Below are positions 6,893 to 14,427 of a stretch of 15,046 bases of DNA, piece by piece. Under the pieces are notes generated by a model that saw nothing but the letters and a program-made list of their open reading frames with translations, did no database searches and was not told where the DNA came from. How positions within the stretch are numbered: the first letter of the stretch is position 1; each line of letters starts with the position of its first letter. A program made the position numbers and the translations under genes. Origin of the DNA: Dehalococcoidia bacterium (GTDB taxonomy: Bacteria > Chloroflexota > Dehalococcoidia > Dehalococcoidales > W693); contig DUFE01000072.1 of the NCBI GenBank assembly GCA_011170385.1, positions 1-15,046 of the forward strand, in the 5' to 3' direction.

Positions 6893-7519
6893 ATGATAAT
6901 CGGCGTACTGGCACTACATGGTGGCCGCATTGAGCATATTCTAATGCTGGAGAGGCTGGGAGTAACGTCAATGCCCATTTACAAGTACAACGATCTTGAA
7001 AGCATAGACGGGCTTGTTATACCCGGCGGCGAGAGCACCACCATGCTAAATCTGATGCATAATTTTGATATATTCAAACCTCTCAAGGAAAGAATACGCA
7101 GTGGTTTGCCGGTACTGGCTACCTGCGCCGGCGTAATTTTGCTAGCAAAAGAGGTTTCTAATCCCCCTATGGAAACCCTTGCCCTTATGGACATATCCAT
7201 AAAGCGCAATGCCTTCGGCAGGCAGGTAGATAGCTTCGAAACGGGTGTCGATATACCACTCCTTGGCAATGAGCCGTTCCCGGCGATATTCATCCGCGCC
7301 CCGCTGATTGAAAGCGCTGGTCCCGGCGTGGAGGTCATAGGCAGAATGGCTAATGGCAACATAGTAGCCGCTAGCCAAAAATACATGATTGCAGTATCAT
7401 TTCACCCGGAGCTCGGCAGCGACGCAAGGCTGCATCGCTTTTTTACGGAGATGGTTGCCAACCGCCGTAACAAAGGAAGGGCTGAAGAATCAATCGAAAC
7501 TACTATACCAGCCGATTAA
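6893..7519 (+). CDS. pdxT: Pyridoxal 5'-phosphate synthase glutaminase subunit
   Basis: Class I glutamine amidotransferase that supplies ammonia to the PdxS synthase for PLP formation. The 208 residues begin IGVLALHGGRIEH and carry the oxyanion segment PGGEST (44-49), nucleophile C78 in ATCAGVILLA, and the His/Glu pair H171 and E173 in SFHPEL. Most family members read LALQG at the start; here the glutamine is a histidine (H9). AAGGAG at 6874-6879 lies 13 bp before the ATG, rather far but with no better start. No pdxS is in the window, although the two are often adjacent, so its partner must lie elsewhere. The 68-bp gap after serA leaves open whether it shares that operon. Its 3' end overlaps the opposing DUF1015 gene. 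Confidence 0.93.
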   Translation: MIIGVLALHGGRIEHILMLERLGVTSMPIYKYNDLESIDGLVIPGGESTTMLNLMHNFDIFKPLKERIRSGLPVLATCAGVILLAKEVSNPPMETLALMDISIKRNAFGRQVDSFETGVDIPLLGNEPFPAIFIRAPLIESAGPGVEVIGRMANGNIVAASQKYMIAVSFHPELGSDARLHRFFTEMVANRRNKGRAEESIETTIPAD

Positions 7520-8810
7520 GCACCAGCCCCGACGGCATCTTCGGATAGAAGTAGGTGGATTTCCTGGGCATACGGTCGCCGGCATCCGATATATCTTTTA
7601 TCTTTCTGCTGTTTATTGGGCTGATGATAAATGCCAGCTGGTGCTCTCGTTTCTGCACCTGTTTAACGGTATCCCGGTGATCGTAATTATAGGATATTTT
7701 AACCTCATCCTCGCTGCTCAATCCCAGCAACTCCTCCAGTATGACATGGTCGACGATGCTAACGTCCAGCCTCTTGTATAACGGTGAGTGGAAATAGGGC
7801 ATCATCTTTTCGGCAGCGGCAAAGTCCCGTAGCGTAAGCAAGAACAGGCTCTCATCGTTGAGGCCAAACAGAAACAACCTTATATCTCTTTCATCAGCCA
7901 ATAATCTATCGATTCTGTCCCAGATATCGGGTAAGTTCAGAGGCAACTCCTCGATATCGAAGAACGCTATTAGTTTTTCGCCCAGCCCCTCCAGTTTGGA
8001 CGGAGCCATACCGCGAATGAGGCGATGCGGCGGCAGTATCAACAGACCCGGGTCGTCGAAATCCACCAGCGACATAAGCGTATAATTGAATACGGCATCC
8101 TCCGGTGCTCCGGCGTTAATGGCTCGCTGTTCACGCTGGTAGATAAGGGAGCTCTCGTAGCGATGGTGTCCATCGGCTATATATAGAGATTTATCGGCGA
8201 AGAAGCCACTTAATTTTTTGATTATACTATCACCACTGATTTTCCAGAGCCTGTGTGCCTCCGTATCGTAGCTTTCTATATTTACTATTGGTTTACCTAA
8301 TTCCTGAGTATCAATCAACGAGGATACGTACCGCTTATCGTCTTCAAACATAGCCAGTATCGGGCTGGTATTAGCGCCCAGCGCCCACAGCAGGCTTATG
8401 CGGTCGTTCTTGGGCTCTACCAACGTCCCTTCATGAGGGCGGATAACGTTTTTATGCCAGTCTTCCAGCTTTATTCGTGCAATCAGGCAGCGCCTTTTAT
8501 ACTGCCTGCCCATGTGCAGAAAATGATGGTCATGGAGATAGATACAAGGCTTTTCCTCGGTGATGAGAACCTTCTTCCGTAGCCATTCCTCGATGATACT
8601 TGCTGAACGGGTATATTTGTTGTCCACCGTCGAGTCCTGTGGCAGTTTTCGACCATGCTCCAGACGGATAAAGTTATAAGTACTGCGATTATACAGTTCT
8701 TCTTGAAGCTGCGGTGTTATTACATCATAAGGAGGACAGATAACTGCCGACATCTCTTGAACCAACGATTCGTTGTAACGCACACCACGGAAGGGTTTGA
8801 CTTCAGCCAT
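7503..8810 (-). CDS. DUF1015 family protein
   Basis: A 435-residue protein of the DUF1015 family, whose role I cannot fix from sequence. Family hallmarks seen are the start EVKPFRGVRYN, CPPYDVI (25-31), YNFIRLEHG (45-53), IRPHEGTL (123-130), GANTSPILAMF (145-155), ADGHHRYESSL (212-222) and LPPHRLI (259-265). The His/Asp/Arg-rich DGHHRYE suggests an active or nucleotide-binding site. No signal peptide or membrane segment is apparent, so it is probably cytosolic. AGGAG at 8822-8818 lies 7 bp before the ATG. It is downstream of ligA with a 3-bp gap, hence cotranscribed. DUF1015 genes are, from memory, often found beside serA and class V aminotransferases, as here across pdxT. A link to serine or phosphoserine metabolism is therefore a reasonable hypothesis only. 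Confidence 0.88.
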   Translation of the reverse strand: MAEVKPFRGVRYNESLVQEMSAVICPPYDVITPQLQEELYNRSTYNFIRLEHGRKLPQDSTVDNKYTRSASIIEEWLRKKVLITEEKPCIYLHDHHFLHMGRQYKRRCLIARIKLEDWHKNVIRPHEGTLVEPKNDRISLLWALGANTSPILAMFEDDKRYVSSLIDTQELGKPIVNIESYDTEAHRLWKISGDSIIKKLSGFFADKSLYIADGHHRYESSLIYQREQRAINAGAPEDAVFNYTLMSLVDFDDPGLLILPPHRLIRGMAPSKLEGLGEKLIAFFDIEELPLNLPDIWDRIDRLLADERDIRLFLFGLNDESLFLLTLRDFAAAEKMMPYFHSPLYKRLDVSIVDHVILEELLGLSSEDEVKISYNYDHRDTVKQVQKREHQLAFIISPINSRKIKDISDAGDRMPRKSTYFYPKMPSGLVLNRLV

Positions 8811-8813
8811 ATG

Positions 8814-10841
8814 CTAGCTCCTAAACTCCTTAATAATTTTCATTAGCTCACTTTCGTCTATCTGTCTGATGCCCATACTGCGGGCACGCGCCAGTTTGGA
8901 GCCGGCTTCGGTACCAACCACCAGATAGTCCGTCTTTCTAGTGACATCGCTTTTGGCGCTGCCACCCAGGGCTCTTATTTTCGCCTCCGCCTCCTGCCGG
9001 GACATGCTTTCTAGCCGACCAGTAATAACGAACTCCCTACCTTCAAGTGGTAATTTAGCAACCTCTCTCTCTTCCGCTTCCAGCAATACACCGGCGTCTT
9101 TCAGTCTGCCTATTATCCTCTTGTTCTCCTCGTTTTGGAAAAATGCGATCACACTATCGGCGATTTTCGGTCCGATGGTATCTATACCGATAAGCTCCTC
9201 TTTAGATGCCCTCGCCAGCTTATCCACGCTGGCAAAGCTTCTCGCCAGCAGCTCCGCTGTTTCTTCACCAACGTGGCGAATACCAAGTGCATAAATTAAC
9301 CTCGCCAGCGGTCTCTTCTTACTCTTTTCAATCGCTTCAAGAATGTTATCCACACTTTTTTCCGCCATTCTATCCAGATTGAGAAGCTTACCCCCTTTAA
9401 GGGAATACAGGTCGGAATAGTCTTTGACGAGCTCTTCGTCTGCCAGTATGACGCTCATCTTCTCACCGATTCCCCTGATATCCATCGCACTCCGAGAGGC
9501 GAAATGCTCGATGCGCTGCTGCCTCTGGGCGGGACAGGCAGCGTTGAGGCAATAGTACATCACCTCGCCCTCCGGCTTGAAGATTTGAAAGTGGCAGATC
9601 GGACACCTGCTCTGTATCTTCTTTTTCAGGTCGAATATTTCGGTTCCCCATGGGCGCTTGCTCAATACCGGGGCGACTACCTGCGGTATTACATCGCCCG
9701 CCCGCTGGATGATAACGGTATCGCCTTCGCGTATGTCCTTGCGCCTAATATCATCTTCGTTGTGTAGTGCCGCCTGCTTTATAGTGACACCGCCGACCGA
9801 AACCGGCTCCAGCACGGCATAGGGGTTCATCGTTCCTGTCCTCCCGACGCTTATCTTTATCTCTTTCAGCAGCGTGTTGCCCTGTACCGCCGGGAACTTG
9901 TAGGCGATAGCCCACCTCGGCTCGTGGCCTATCTCCCCCATCTTCTTCTGTAACCCTATCTCGTTTACCTTGACAACTATACCATCTGCTTCGTAAGGTA
10001 GCTTTTCCCTTTCCTTGAGCCATTCTTCATAGTATTGCTCTACCTGCTCTATGGTATCGAGCAGCTTATTGTTAGGATTTACTTTAAAGCCAATTGACCT
10101 CAGGTACTCTAGCGTTTCCCAGTGGCTTGGCGGTGTCGCCCCGCCTTCAGCGTAACCCAGCATATAAATATAGATATCCAGCGGGCGTCCTGCGGTTATC
10201 CGCGGATCCAACTGACGCACCGAGCCGGCTGCAGCGTTGCGGGGGTTGGCAAATAATGGCAGCCCTTCTTTAGCTCGCTCACTATTCAGTTTCTTGAAGC
10301 CCTCTATGGGTAAAAACACCTCGCCGCGCACCTCGAAACGAGGCGGCGCTTCCTTAGGTAACGATAGCGGGACGCTTCTTATCGTTTTAATGTTCTGGGT
10401 TATATTCTCACCGCTGAAACCATCACCCCTGGTAGCACCGATAGCCAGCCTGCCATTGATATAGGTCAGCGCCACCGCCAGACCATCTATCTTATGTTCG
10501 CAGGCAAACCTCACCCCCTGCACATCGGCTAGTTTTGATATTCGGCTATACCAAGCGACAAGCTCTTCATGAGAGAATGCGTTGCCCAGTGACAGCAACG
10601 GAATACGGTGCTCCACAACACCGAAGGCTGCTACCGGAGCAGCACCCACTCGCTGCGTCGGCGAATCCGGGGTTACCAGTTGCGGATGCTTTTCTTCTAG
10701 TTGATGAAGCTGGCGCATCAGCCCATCGTATTCTGCATCGCTTATTTCGGGACTATCCAGCACATAGTAGAGGTAGCTATGGCGGTTTATCTCCACCTTA
10801 AGGCTTTCTATTTTTGCTCTGGCTTCAGCCGTATCCGTCAT
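8814..10841 (-). CDS. ligA: NAD-dependent DNA ligase LigA
   Basis: Seals nicks in replication and repair using NAD as adenylate donor. All domains of a full-length 675-residue bacterial LigA are present: the Ia region (HSYLYYVLDSPEISDAEYD, 21-39), the adenylation domain with catalytic K117 in EHKIDG, the OB fold, a four-cysteine zinc finger (C413, C416, C431, C436), helix-hairpin-helix repeats (about 450-580, with LGIRHVGEETA) and a C-terminal BRCT domain (about 598-675). ATG 10841 fits the usual family start. There is no clear Shine-Dalgarno; instead an extended -10-like TGATATACT ends 8 bp upstream, which raises the possibility of a leaderless transcript. It lies upstream of and is probably cotranscribed with the DUF1015 gene. 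Confidence 0.97.
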   Translation of the reverse strand: MTDTAEARAKIESLKVEINRHSYLYYVLDSPEISDAEYDGLMRQLHQLEEKHPQLVTPDSPTQRVGAAPVAAFGVVEHRIPLLSLGNAFSHEELVAWYSRISKLADVQGVRFACEHKIDGLAVALTYINGRLAIGATRGDGFSGENITQNIKTIRSVPLSLPKEAPPRFEVRGEVFLPIEGFKKLNSERAKEGLPLFANPRNAAAGSVRQLDPRITAGRPLDIYIYMLGYAEGGATPPSHWETLEYLRSIGFKVNPNNKLLDTIEQVEQYYEEWLKEREKLPYEADGIVVKVNEIGLQKKMGEIGHEPRWAIAYKFPAVQGNTLLKEIKISVGRTGTMNPYAVLEPVSVGGVTIKQAALHNEDDIRRKDIREGDTVIIQRAGDVIPQVVAPVLSKRPWGTEIFDLKKKIQSRCPICHFQIFKPEGEVMYYCLNAACPAQRQQRIEHFASRSAMDIRGIGEKMSVILADEELVKDYSDLYSLKGGKLLNLDRMAEKSVDNILEAIEKSKKRPLARLIYALGIRHVGEETAELLARSFASVDKLARASKEELIGIDTIGPKIADSVIAFFQNEENKRIIGRLKDAGVLLEAEEREVAKLPLEGREFVITGRLESMSRQEAEAKIRALGGSAKSDVTRKTDYLVVGTEAGSKLARARSMGIRQIDESELMKIIKEFRS

Positions 10842-10849
10842 TTATCTTA

Positions 10850-10899
10850 AGTATATCAGATAAGCCGAGGTTGATTAAATAGCCTCAAGGTATTATGCT
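10850..10899. promoter_or_regulatory. Divergent ligA/pth promoter region
   Basis: The 66-bp gap between the two start codons must hold promoters for both genes. On the minus strand TGATATACT (10858-10850) resembles an extended -10 and places the start at about 10843, next to the ligA ATG. On the plus strand TTGATT (10871-10876) and TATGCT (10894-10899) are 17 bp apart (4 of 6 matches each), and a TATTAT overlaps at 10891-10896; either places the start a few bases before the pth ATG. The individual boxes are weak. Confidence 0.4.
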
Positions 10900-10907
10900 T
10901 ATGACTG

Positions 10908-11492
10908 ATGAAATTAATCATCGGTCTGGGTAATCCTGGTTCCATCTATTCCAAGAACCGCCATAACATGGGCTTTACCTGCGTCAGGCTTCTTGCTCGC
11001 AGGTATGGCATCCGCCTTGATAAAAAGCAGTCCCTTGCCAGAACCGGCAGCGGACTGATTGAAGACGAACCCGTCGTTCTTGCCCGTCCGCAGACCTATA
11101 TGAACTTGAGTGGCAGGTCGGTAAGCCGTCTTGTCAAGAGTTTGAAAATAAGCCCCGAAGACCTTGTTGTCATCCACGACGACCTCGACCTGCCGACAGG
11201 CAGAATACGCATCCGCAGTGGCGGCGGCTCCGGCGGGCATAAGGGAATCGAATCTGTCATCGATGAGCTGGGCAGCCAGGACTTTATACGCGTCCGCATT
11301 GGCATAGGTCGTCCCTTCGAAGGCGCCGGTGAGGATGAAGTCATAGATTACGTTCTCTCCGACTTTACCCCGGAGGAAGATCGGTTGATGAAAAAGGCTA
11401 TCGAACGTGCTTGCGACGCTATAGCCTGCCTCATAACCGAAGGGCTTAATTCAGCAATGAACGGCTACAACAGAAACTTTGCCAATACCTGA
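10908..11492 (+). CDS. pth: Peptidyl-tRNA hydrolase
   Basis: Cleaves peptidyl-tRNA released by stalled ribosomes and so recycles tRNA. The 194 residues match the bacterial Pth family. The protein begins KLIIGLGNPGSIYSKNRHNMGF with substrate-contact N9 and catalytic H19. It continues with ARPQTYMNLSG (N66), HDDLDLP (D91, matching E. coli D93) and GGGSGGHKGIESV. K112 occupies the place of E. coli N114, a position that is not invariant in the family. ATG 10908 is preceded by no usable Shine-Dalgarno. An out-of-frame ATG at 10901 opens only a ten-codon frame. The gene is divergent from ligA. Its 3' end carries the promoter for the next gene. Confidence 0.95.
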   Translation: MKLIIGLGNPGSIYSKNRHNMGFTCVRLLARRYGIRLDKKQSLARTGSGLIEDEPVVLARPQTYMNLSGRSVSRLVKSLKISPEDLVVIHDDLDLPTGRIRIRSGGGSGGHKGIESVIDELGSQDFIRVRIGIGRPFEGAGEDEVIDYVLSDFTPEEDRLMKKAIERACDAIACLITEGLNSAMNGYNRNFANT

Positions 11493-11507
11493 CCCAGGTG
11501 CTATAAT
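11479..11507 (+). promoter_or_regulatory. Strong promoter at the pth 3' end, driving the LOG-like gene, eno and gap
   Basis: TTGCCA (11479-11484, 5 of 6) and a perfect TATAAT (11502-11507) are 17 bp apart, and a TG one base before the -10 (11499-11500) makes it an extended -10. This is one of the best promoter matches in the window. The start near 11514 would give a leader of only about 17 nt. The -35 lies inside the last codons of pth. Confidence 0.7.
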
Positions 11508-11530
11508 CCCGTTGTTTCGGTCTTCCTGTA

Positions 11531-12013
11531 ATGATGGATAATAGAAAGCTCATCGCCGTTATCGGTGGCAGCCGGTCCTCGGCTAAAGAAAACAAGCTGG
11601 CGGAGGAAGTTGGCCGTGAGCTGGCAAAGAGGGGCGCCGTTTTAGTTTGCGGCGGGTTGGGCGGGATTATGGAATCAGCCTGCCGCGGTGCCGCCTCCGA
11701 GGGTGGTCTCACAATAGGCATCCTGCCCGGCGAAAGCAGGCGCGAAGCCAACGACTACGTACAGATTCCCATCGTTACCGGCATAGGCTATGCCAGAAAT
11801 GTTGTCGTTGCCAAGTCTTCACAGGCAGTTATCGCCATAGGCGGCAGCTATGGCACGCTTACCGAGATAGGTTATGCACTGCAGAATGGTATTCCGGTTA
11901 TCAGCCTGGGAACCTGGTCTCTATCCAGGAACGGTAAGACCGATAAATCCGTCATCCCGGCGAAAGACGCAGCTGACGCAGTATCCATAGCCTTCGAGCA
12001 TATATCCGAATAA
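11531..12013 (+). CDS. LOG/SLOG-family Rossmann protein (TIGR00725-like)
   Basis: A 160-residue protein with the fold of the LOG (lysine decarboxylase-like, nucleoside 5'-monophosphate phosphoribohydrolase) superfamily. It opens KLIAVIGGSRSS (6-17), followed by VCGGLGGIMESACRGA (39-54), TIGILPG (61-67), and GGSYGTLTEIGYAL (104-117), which corresponds to the signature PGGxGTxxE with Glu112. The size and wording suit the short TIGR00725 subgroup, whose substrate is not settled; nucleotide or modified-nucleotide hydrolysis or binding is a guess. Two ATGs occur in tandem (11531, 11534), both without a Shine-Dalgarno, about 17-20 nt from the predicted transcript start. The gene is followed by eno after 21 bp and is likely cotranscribed with it. 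Confidence 0.85.
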   Translation: MMDNRKLIAVIGGSRSSAKENKLAEEVGRELAKRGAVLVCGGLGGIMESACRGAASEGGLTIGILPGESRREANDYVQIPIVTGIGYARNVVVAKSSQAVIAIGGSYGTLTEIGYALQNGIPVISLGTWSLSRNGKTDKSVIPAKDAADAVSIAFEHISE

Positions 12014-12034
12014 CATGATGATTTAGGTATTGAA

Positions 12035-13318
12035 TTGGTCACTATAACAGATATTAAAGCCCGGGAAATACTCGACTCCAGAGGCAACCCGACGCTCGAA
12101 GCTGAGGTTGCACTATCTGACGGCAGTAAAGGGCGGGCGGCTGTTCCGTCTGGAGCCAGTACCGGCAAACACGAAGCGATGGAGTTGAGGGACGGAGATG
12201 CTGCCCGCTTCAACGGTCTCGGCGTGCTTAAAGCGATTGCCAATGTCAGCGATATCATCGCACCGTCTCTCAAAGGGGTGTCCGCTACAAACCAGGAAGC
12301 CATAGATGACAGGCTGATAGAGCTGGACGGTACTGCCGATAAGTCATACCTGGGAGCCAACGCCACCCTGGGAGTATCGCTGGCGATAGCTCACGCCGCC
12401 GCCTGCTATATGGGAACACCGCTTTATATTTATCTCAACGATAAAGATAGCTATACTCTACCCGTTCCTTTGATGAATATTCTTAATGGCGGAAAACACG
12501 CCGACGATTCGACCGACTTTCAGGAGTTTATGGTAGTTCCCGCCGGTGCCACCGGCTTTGGGCAGGCTCTGATAATTGGCACGGAAGTATATCATAACCT
12601 TAAAAAGGTGTTAAAAAGCAACGGCTTGAATACCAACGTCGGCGACGAGGGTGGCTTCGCCCCTTCCCTGCCCTCGAACAATAAAGCCATAGAATATATA
12701 CTAGAGGCTATTGAGAAGGCAGGCTATCATCCCGGCAAAGACTGCTATATTGCCCTGGACCCGGCTGCCAGTGAATTCTACCGCGATGGAAAATACTATC
12801 TATCCCGTGAAGGAAAGACGCTAACCAGCCAGCAGATGTTAAATTATTATGTCAAATGGGTTTCAGGCTACCCCATCATCAGTATAGAGGACGGGATGTC
12901 TGAAGACGATTGGGAAGGCTGGCAGCAGCTCACCCGGAGGCTGGGTGATAAAGTCCAGCTCGTCGGTGACGATCTCTATGTTACCAATATCGATCGTCTT
13001 AACAGGGGTATAAAGAATAAAGCCTCTAATTCCATACTCATCAAACCAAACCAGATAGGCACTCTTACCGAGACGATATCCGCTATAAAGACCGCCAAGA
13101 GAGCGGGCTGGACGGCGGTGGTCAGCCACCGCTCCGGCGAAACCGAGGACACAACCATCGCCGACCTGGCGGTCGCCTTCGATTGCGGCATGATAAAGAC
13201 CGGTGCCCCTTGCCGCTCCGAGCGTACTGCTAAATACAATCGTTTGTTGCGGATAGAGCAGGAGCTGGGAAGCAAAGCCGTCTTTACCGGACTAAAGGCG
13301 TTCTCTGGCTTTAAATAA
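12035..13318 (+). CDS. eno: Enolase (TTG start)
   Basis: Interconverts 2-phosphoglycerate and phosphoenolpyruvate in glycolysis/gluconeogenesis. The 427 residues are standard length. The start motif ITDIKAREILDSRGNPT fixes the N-terminus, and the only initiator there is TTG 12035, preceded by a weak TAGG; the frame upstream is closed by TAA at 12011. Visible active-site residues are H155 (KHADD), E164, E205 (GDEGGFAP), Mg ligands D242, E285 (SIEDG) and D312 (GDDLYVTN), K337 (LIKPNQIGT), HRS 365-367 and K388 (IKTGAPCRSER). Family members usually read KTGAPSRSER; cysteine replaces that serine here. The gene lies between the LOG-like gene and gap, so two glycolytic enzymes are cotranscribed. Confidence 0.97.
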   Translation: MVTITDIKAREILDSRGNPTLEAEVALSDGSKGRAAVPSGASTGKHEAMELRDGDAARFNGLGVLKAIANVSDIIAPSLKGVSATNQEAIDDRLIELDGTADKSYLGANATLGVSLAIAHAAACYMGTPLYIYLNDKDSYTLPVPLMNILNGGKHADDSTDFQEFMVVPAGATGFGQALIIGTEVYHNLKKVLKSNGLNTNVGDEGGFAPSLPSNNKAIEYILEAIEKAGYHPGKDCYIALDPAASEFYRDGKYYLSREGKTLTSQQMLNYYVKWVSGYPIISIEDGMSEDDWEGWQQLTRRLGDKVQLVGDDLYVTNIDRLNRGIKNKASNSILIKPNQIGTLTETISAIKTAKRAGWTAVVSHRSGETEDTTIADLAVAFDCGMIKTGAPCRSERTAKYNRLLRIEQELGSKAVFTGLKAFSGFK

Positions 13319-13339
13319 TATCATCACAGGAGGTACGGG

Positions 13340-14353
13340 ATGACGACTAAAATCGGTATCAATGGTTTCGGACGTATCGGCAGGCTCACTATGAGAACGA
13401 TAAACCGGTACCACCCAGATGAGTTGGAGGTTGTAGCCGTCAACGATTTGACCGATGCCAGAACCAACGCACACCTTTTTAAATGGGATACCAGCTTCGG
13501 CTGCTACCCGGGCACGGTCGAAGCCACCGACGAATCGATCGTCATCGACGGCAGGGAAATGAAGGTGATATCGGAGCGAGACCCGGGTAATATCCCCTGG
13601 CTTGACTACGGAGTGGATATCGTAATCGAGTCCACAGGTATCTTCAACGACGCCGCCAAAGCAGCCGCCCACAAGCAGGGCGGAGCCAAGAAGGTTATCA
13701 TATCAGCGCCGGCAAAAAATGAGGATATCACCCTCGTTCTCGGCGTCAACGAAGAGATGTACAATCCTGAAGAACACCATGTTATATCCAACGCCTCTTG
13801 CACCACCAACTGTATCGCCCCCGTAGCCAAGGTGCTGCACAAGAGTTTCGGTATCAGGAAAGGTCTGATGACCACCATCCACGCCTACACCAACGACCAG
13901 AGGCTGCAGGATATGTACCACAAAGACCTTCGGCGGGCACGCGCTGCCACCGAAAACATCGTCCCTACCACCACCGGCGCCGCCGAAGCTGTCACTCAGG
14001 TAATACCGGAGCTTGAGGGCAAGCTTCACGGACTGGCTTTCCGGGTGCCGATAGCCACTGTGTCTGTCGTCGATTTAGTTGCCGAGCTGGAAAAAGATAT
14101 TACCGTCGATGACGTAAACAAAGCCCTCGCTTCAGCCGCCGAAAGTTCTTTAAACGGCATTCTGGAATACTGCCAGGAGCCGCTGGTTAGCTCCGACTTT
14201 AAAGGAAATTCGGCAAGCTCCATCATCGATGCCCTTAGTACTATGGTTATCGGTGGTAATATGGTCAAGGTACTTTCCTGGTACGATAACGAGTGGGGTT
14301 ACTGCTGCCGCCTTGCTGACCTCGCCCTGTATATCGCCGGTAAGGGGTTGTAA
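13340..14353 (+). CDS. gap: Glyceraldehyde-3-phosphate dehydrogenase, type I
   Basis: Oxidatively phosphorylates glyceraldehyde 3-phosphate to 1,3-bisphosphoglycerate, or the reverse in gluconeogenesis. The 337 residues show the NAD(P) loop INGFGRIGR (7-15), catalytic C154 in SNASCTTNC, H181 in TTIHAYTND, RRARAA with the phosphate-site segment, and a C-terminal YDNEWGY. The acidic dinucleotide-site residue in VNDLTD favours NAD. However, the usual LDLPHKD segment reads QDMYHKD, so both residues known to influence NAD/NADP choice (Leu187 and Pro188 of the Bacillus enzyme) differ. A perfect AGGAGGT (13328-13334) lies 5 bp before the ATG, the strongest Shine-Dalgarno in the window. It follows eno by 21 bp and probably shares its promoter. 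Confidence 0.97.
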   Translation: MTTKIGINGFGRIGRLTMRTINRYHPDELEVVAVNDLTDARTNAHLFKWDTSFGCYPGTVEATDESIVIDGREMKVISERDPGNIPWLDYGVDIVIESTGIFNDAAKAAAHKQGGAKKVIISAPAKNEDITLVLGVNEEMYNPEEHHVISNASCTTNCIAPVAKVLHKSFGIRKGLMTTIHAYTNDQRLQDMYHKDLRRARAATENIVPTTTGAAEAVTQVIPELEGKLHGLAFRVPIATVSVVDLVAELEKDITVDDVNKALASAAESSLNGILEYCQEPLVSSDFKGNSASSIIDALSTMVIGGNMVKVLSWYDNEWGYCCRLADLALYIAGKGL

Positions 14354-14367
14354 GTCTGGTTTCAATG

Positions 14368-14397
14368 TTGACACCAACAGCAGAGTGTGCTTACAAT
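14368..14397 (+). promoter_or_regulatory. Promoter of the tubulin-like gene
   Basis: A perfect TTGACA (14368-14373) and TACAAT (14392-14397, 5 of 6) are 18 bp apart; the start would be near 14404, giving a leader of about 24 nt that contains GGAGGT (14417-14422). The -35 is embedded in a small palindrome, TGTTG (14366-14370) and CAACA (14375-14379), which could be an operator half-site pair or chance. Confidence 0.6.
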
Positions 14398-14427
14398 AAC
14401 CAAGTCATTAAATTACGGAGGTAGGAA

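Noticed and set aside
9463..10023. Extra reading frames on both strands inside ligA
   Set aside because: They overlap the conserved ligA zinc-finger and OB-fold region in other frames and show no family motifs.
10901..10933. Upstream start ATG 10901 for pth or a leader peptide
   Set aside because: It is out of frame with pth, ends after ten codons and has no Shine-Dalgarno.
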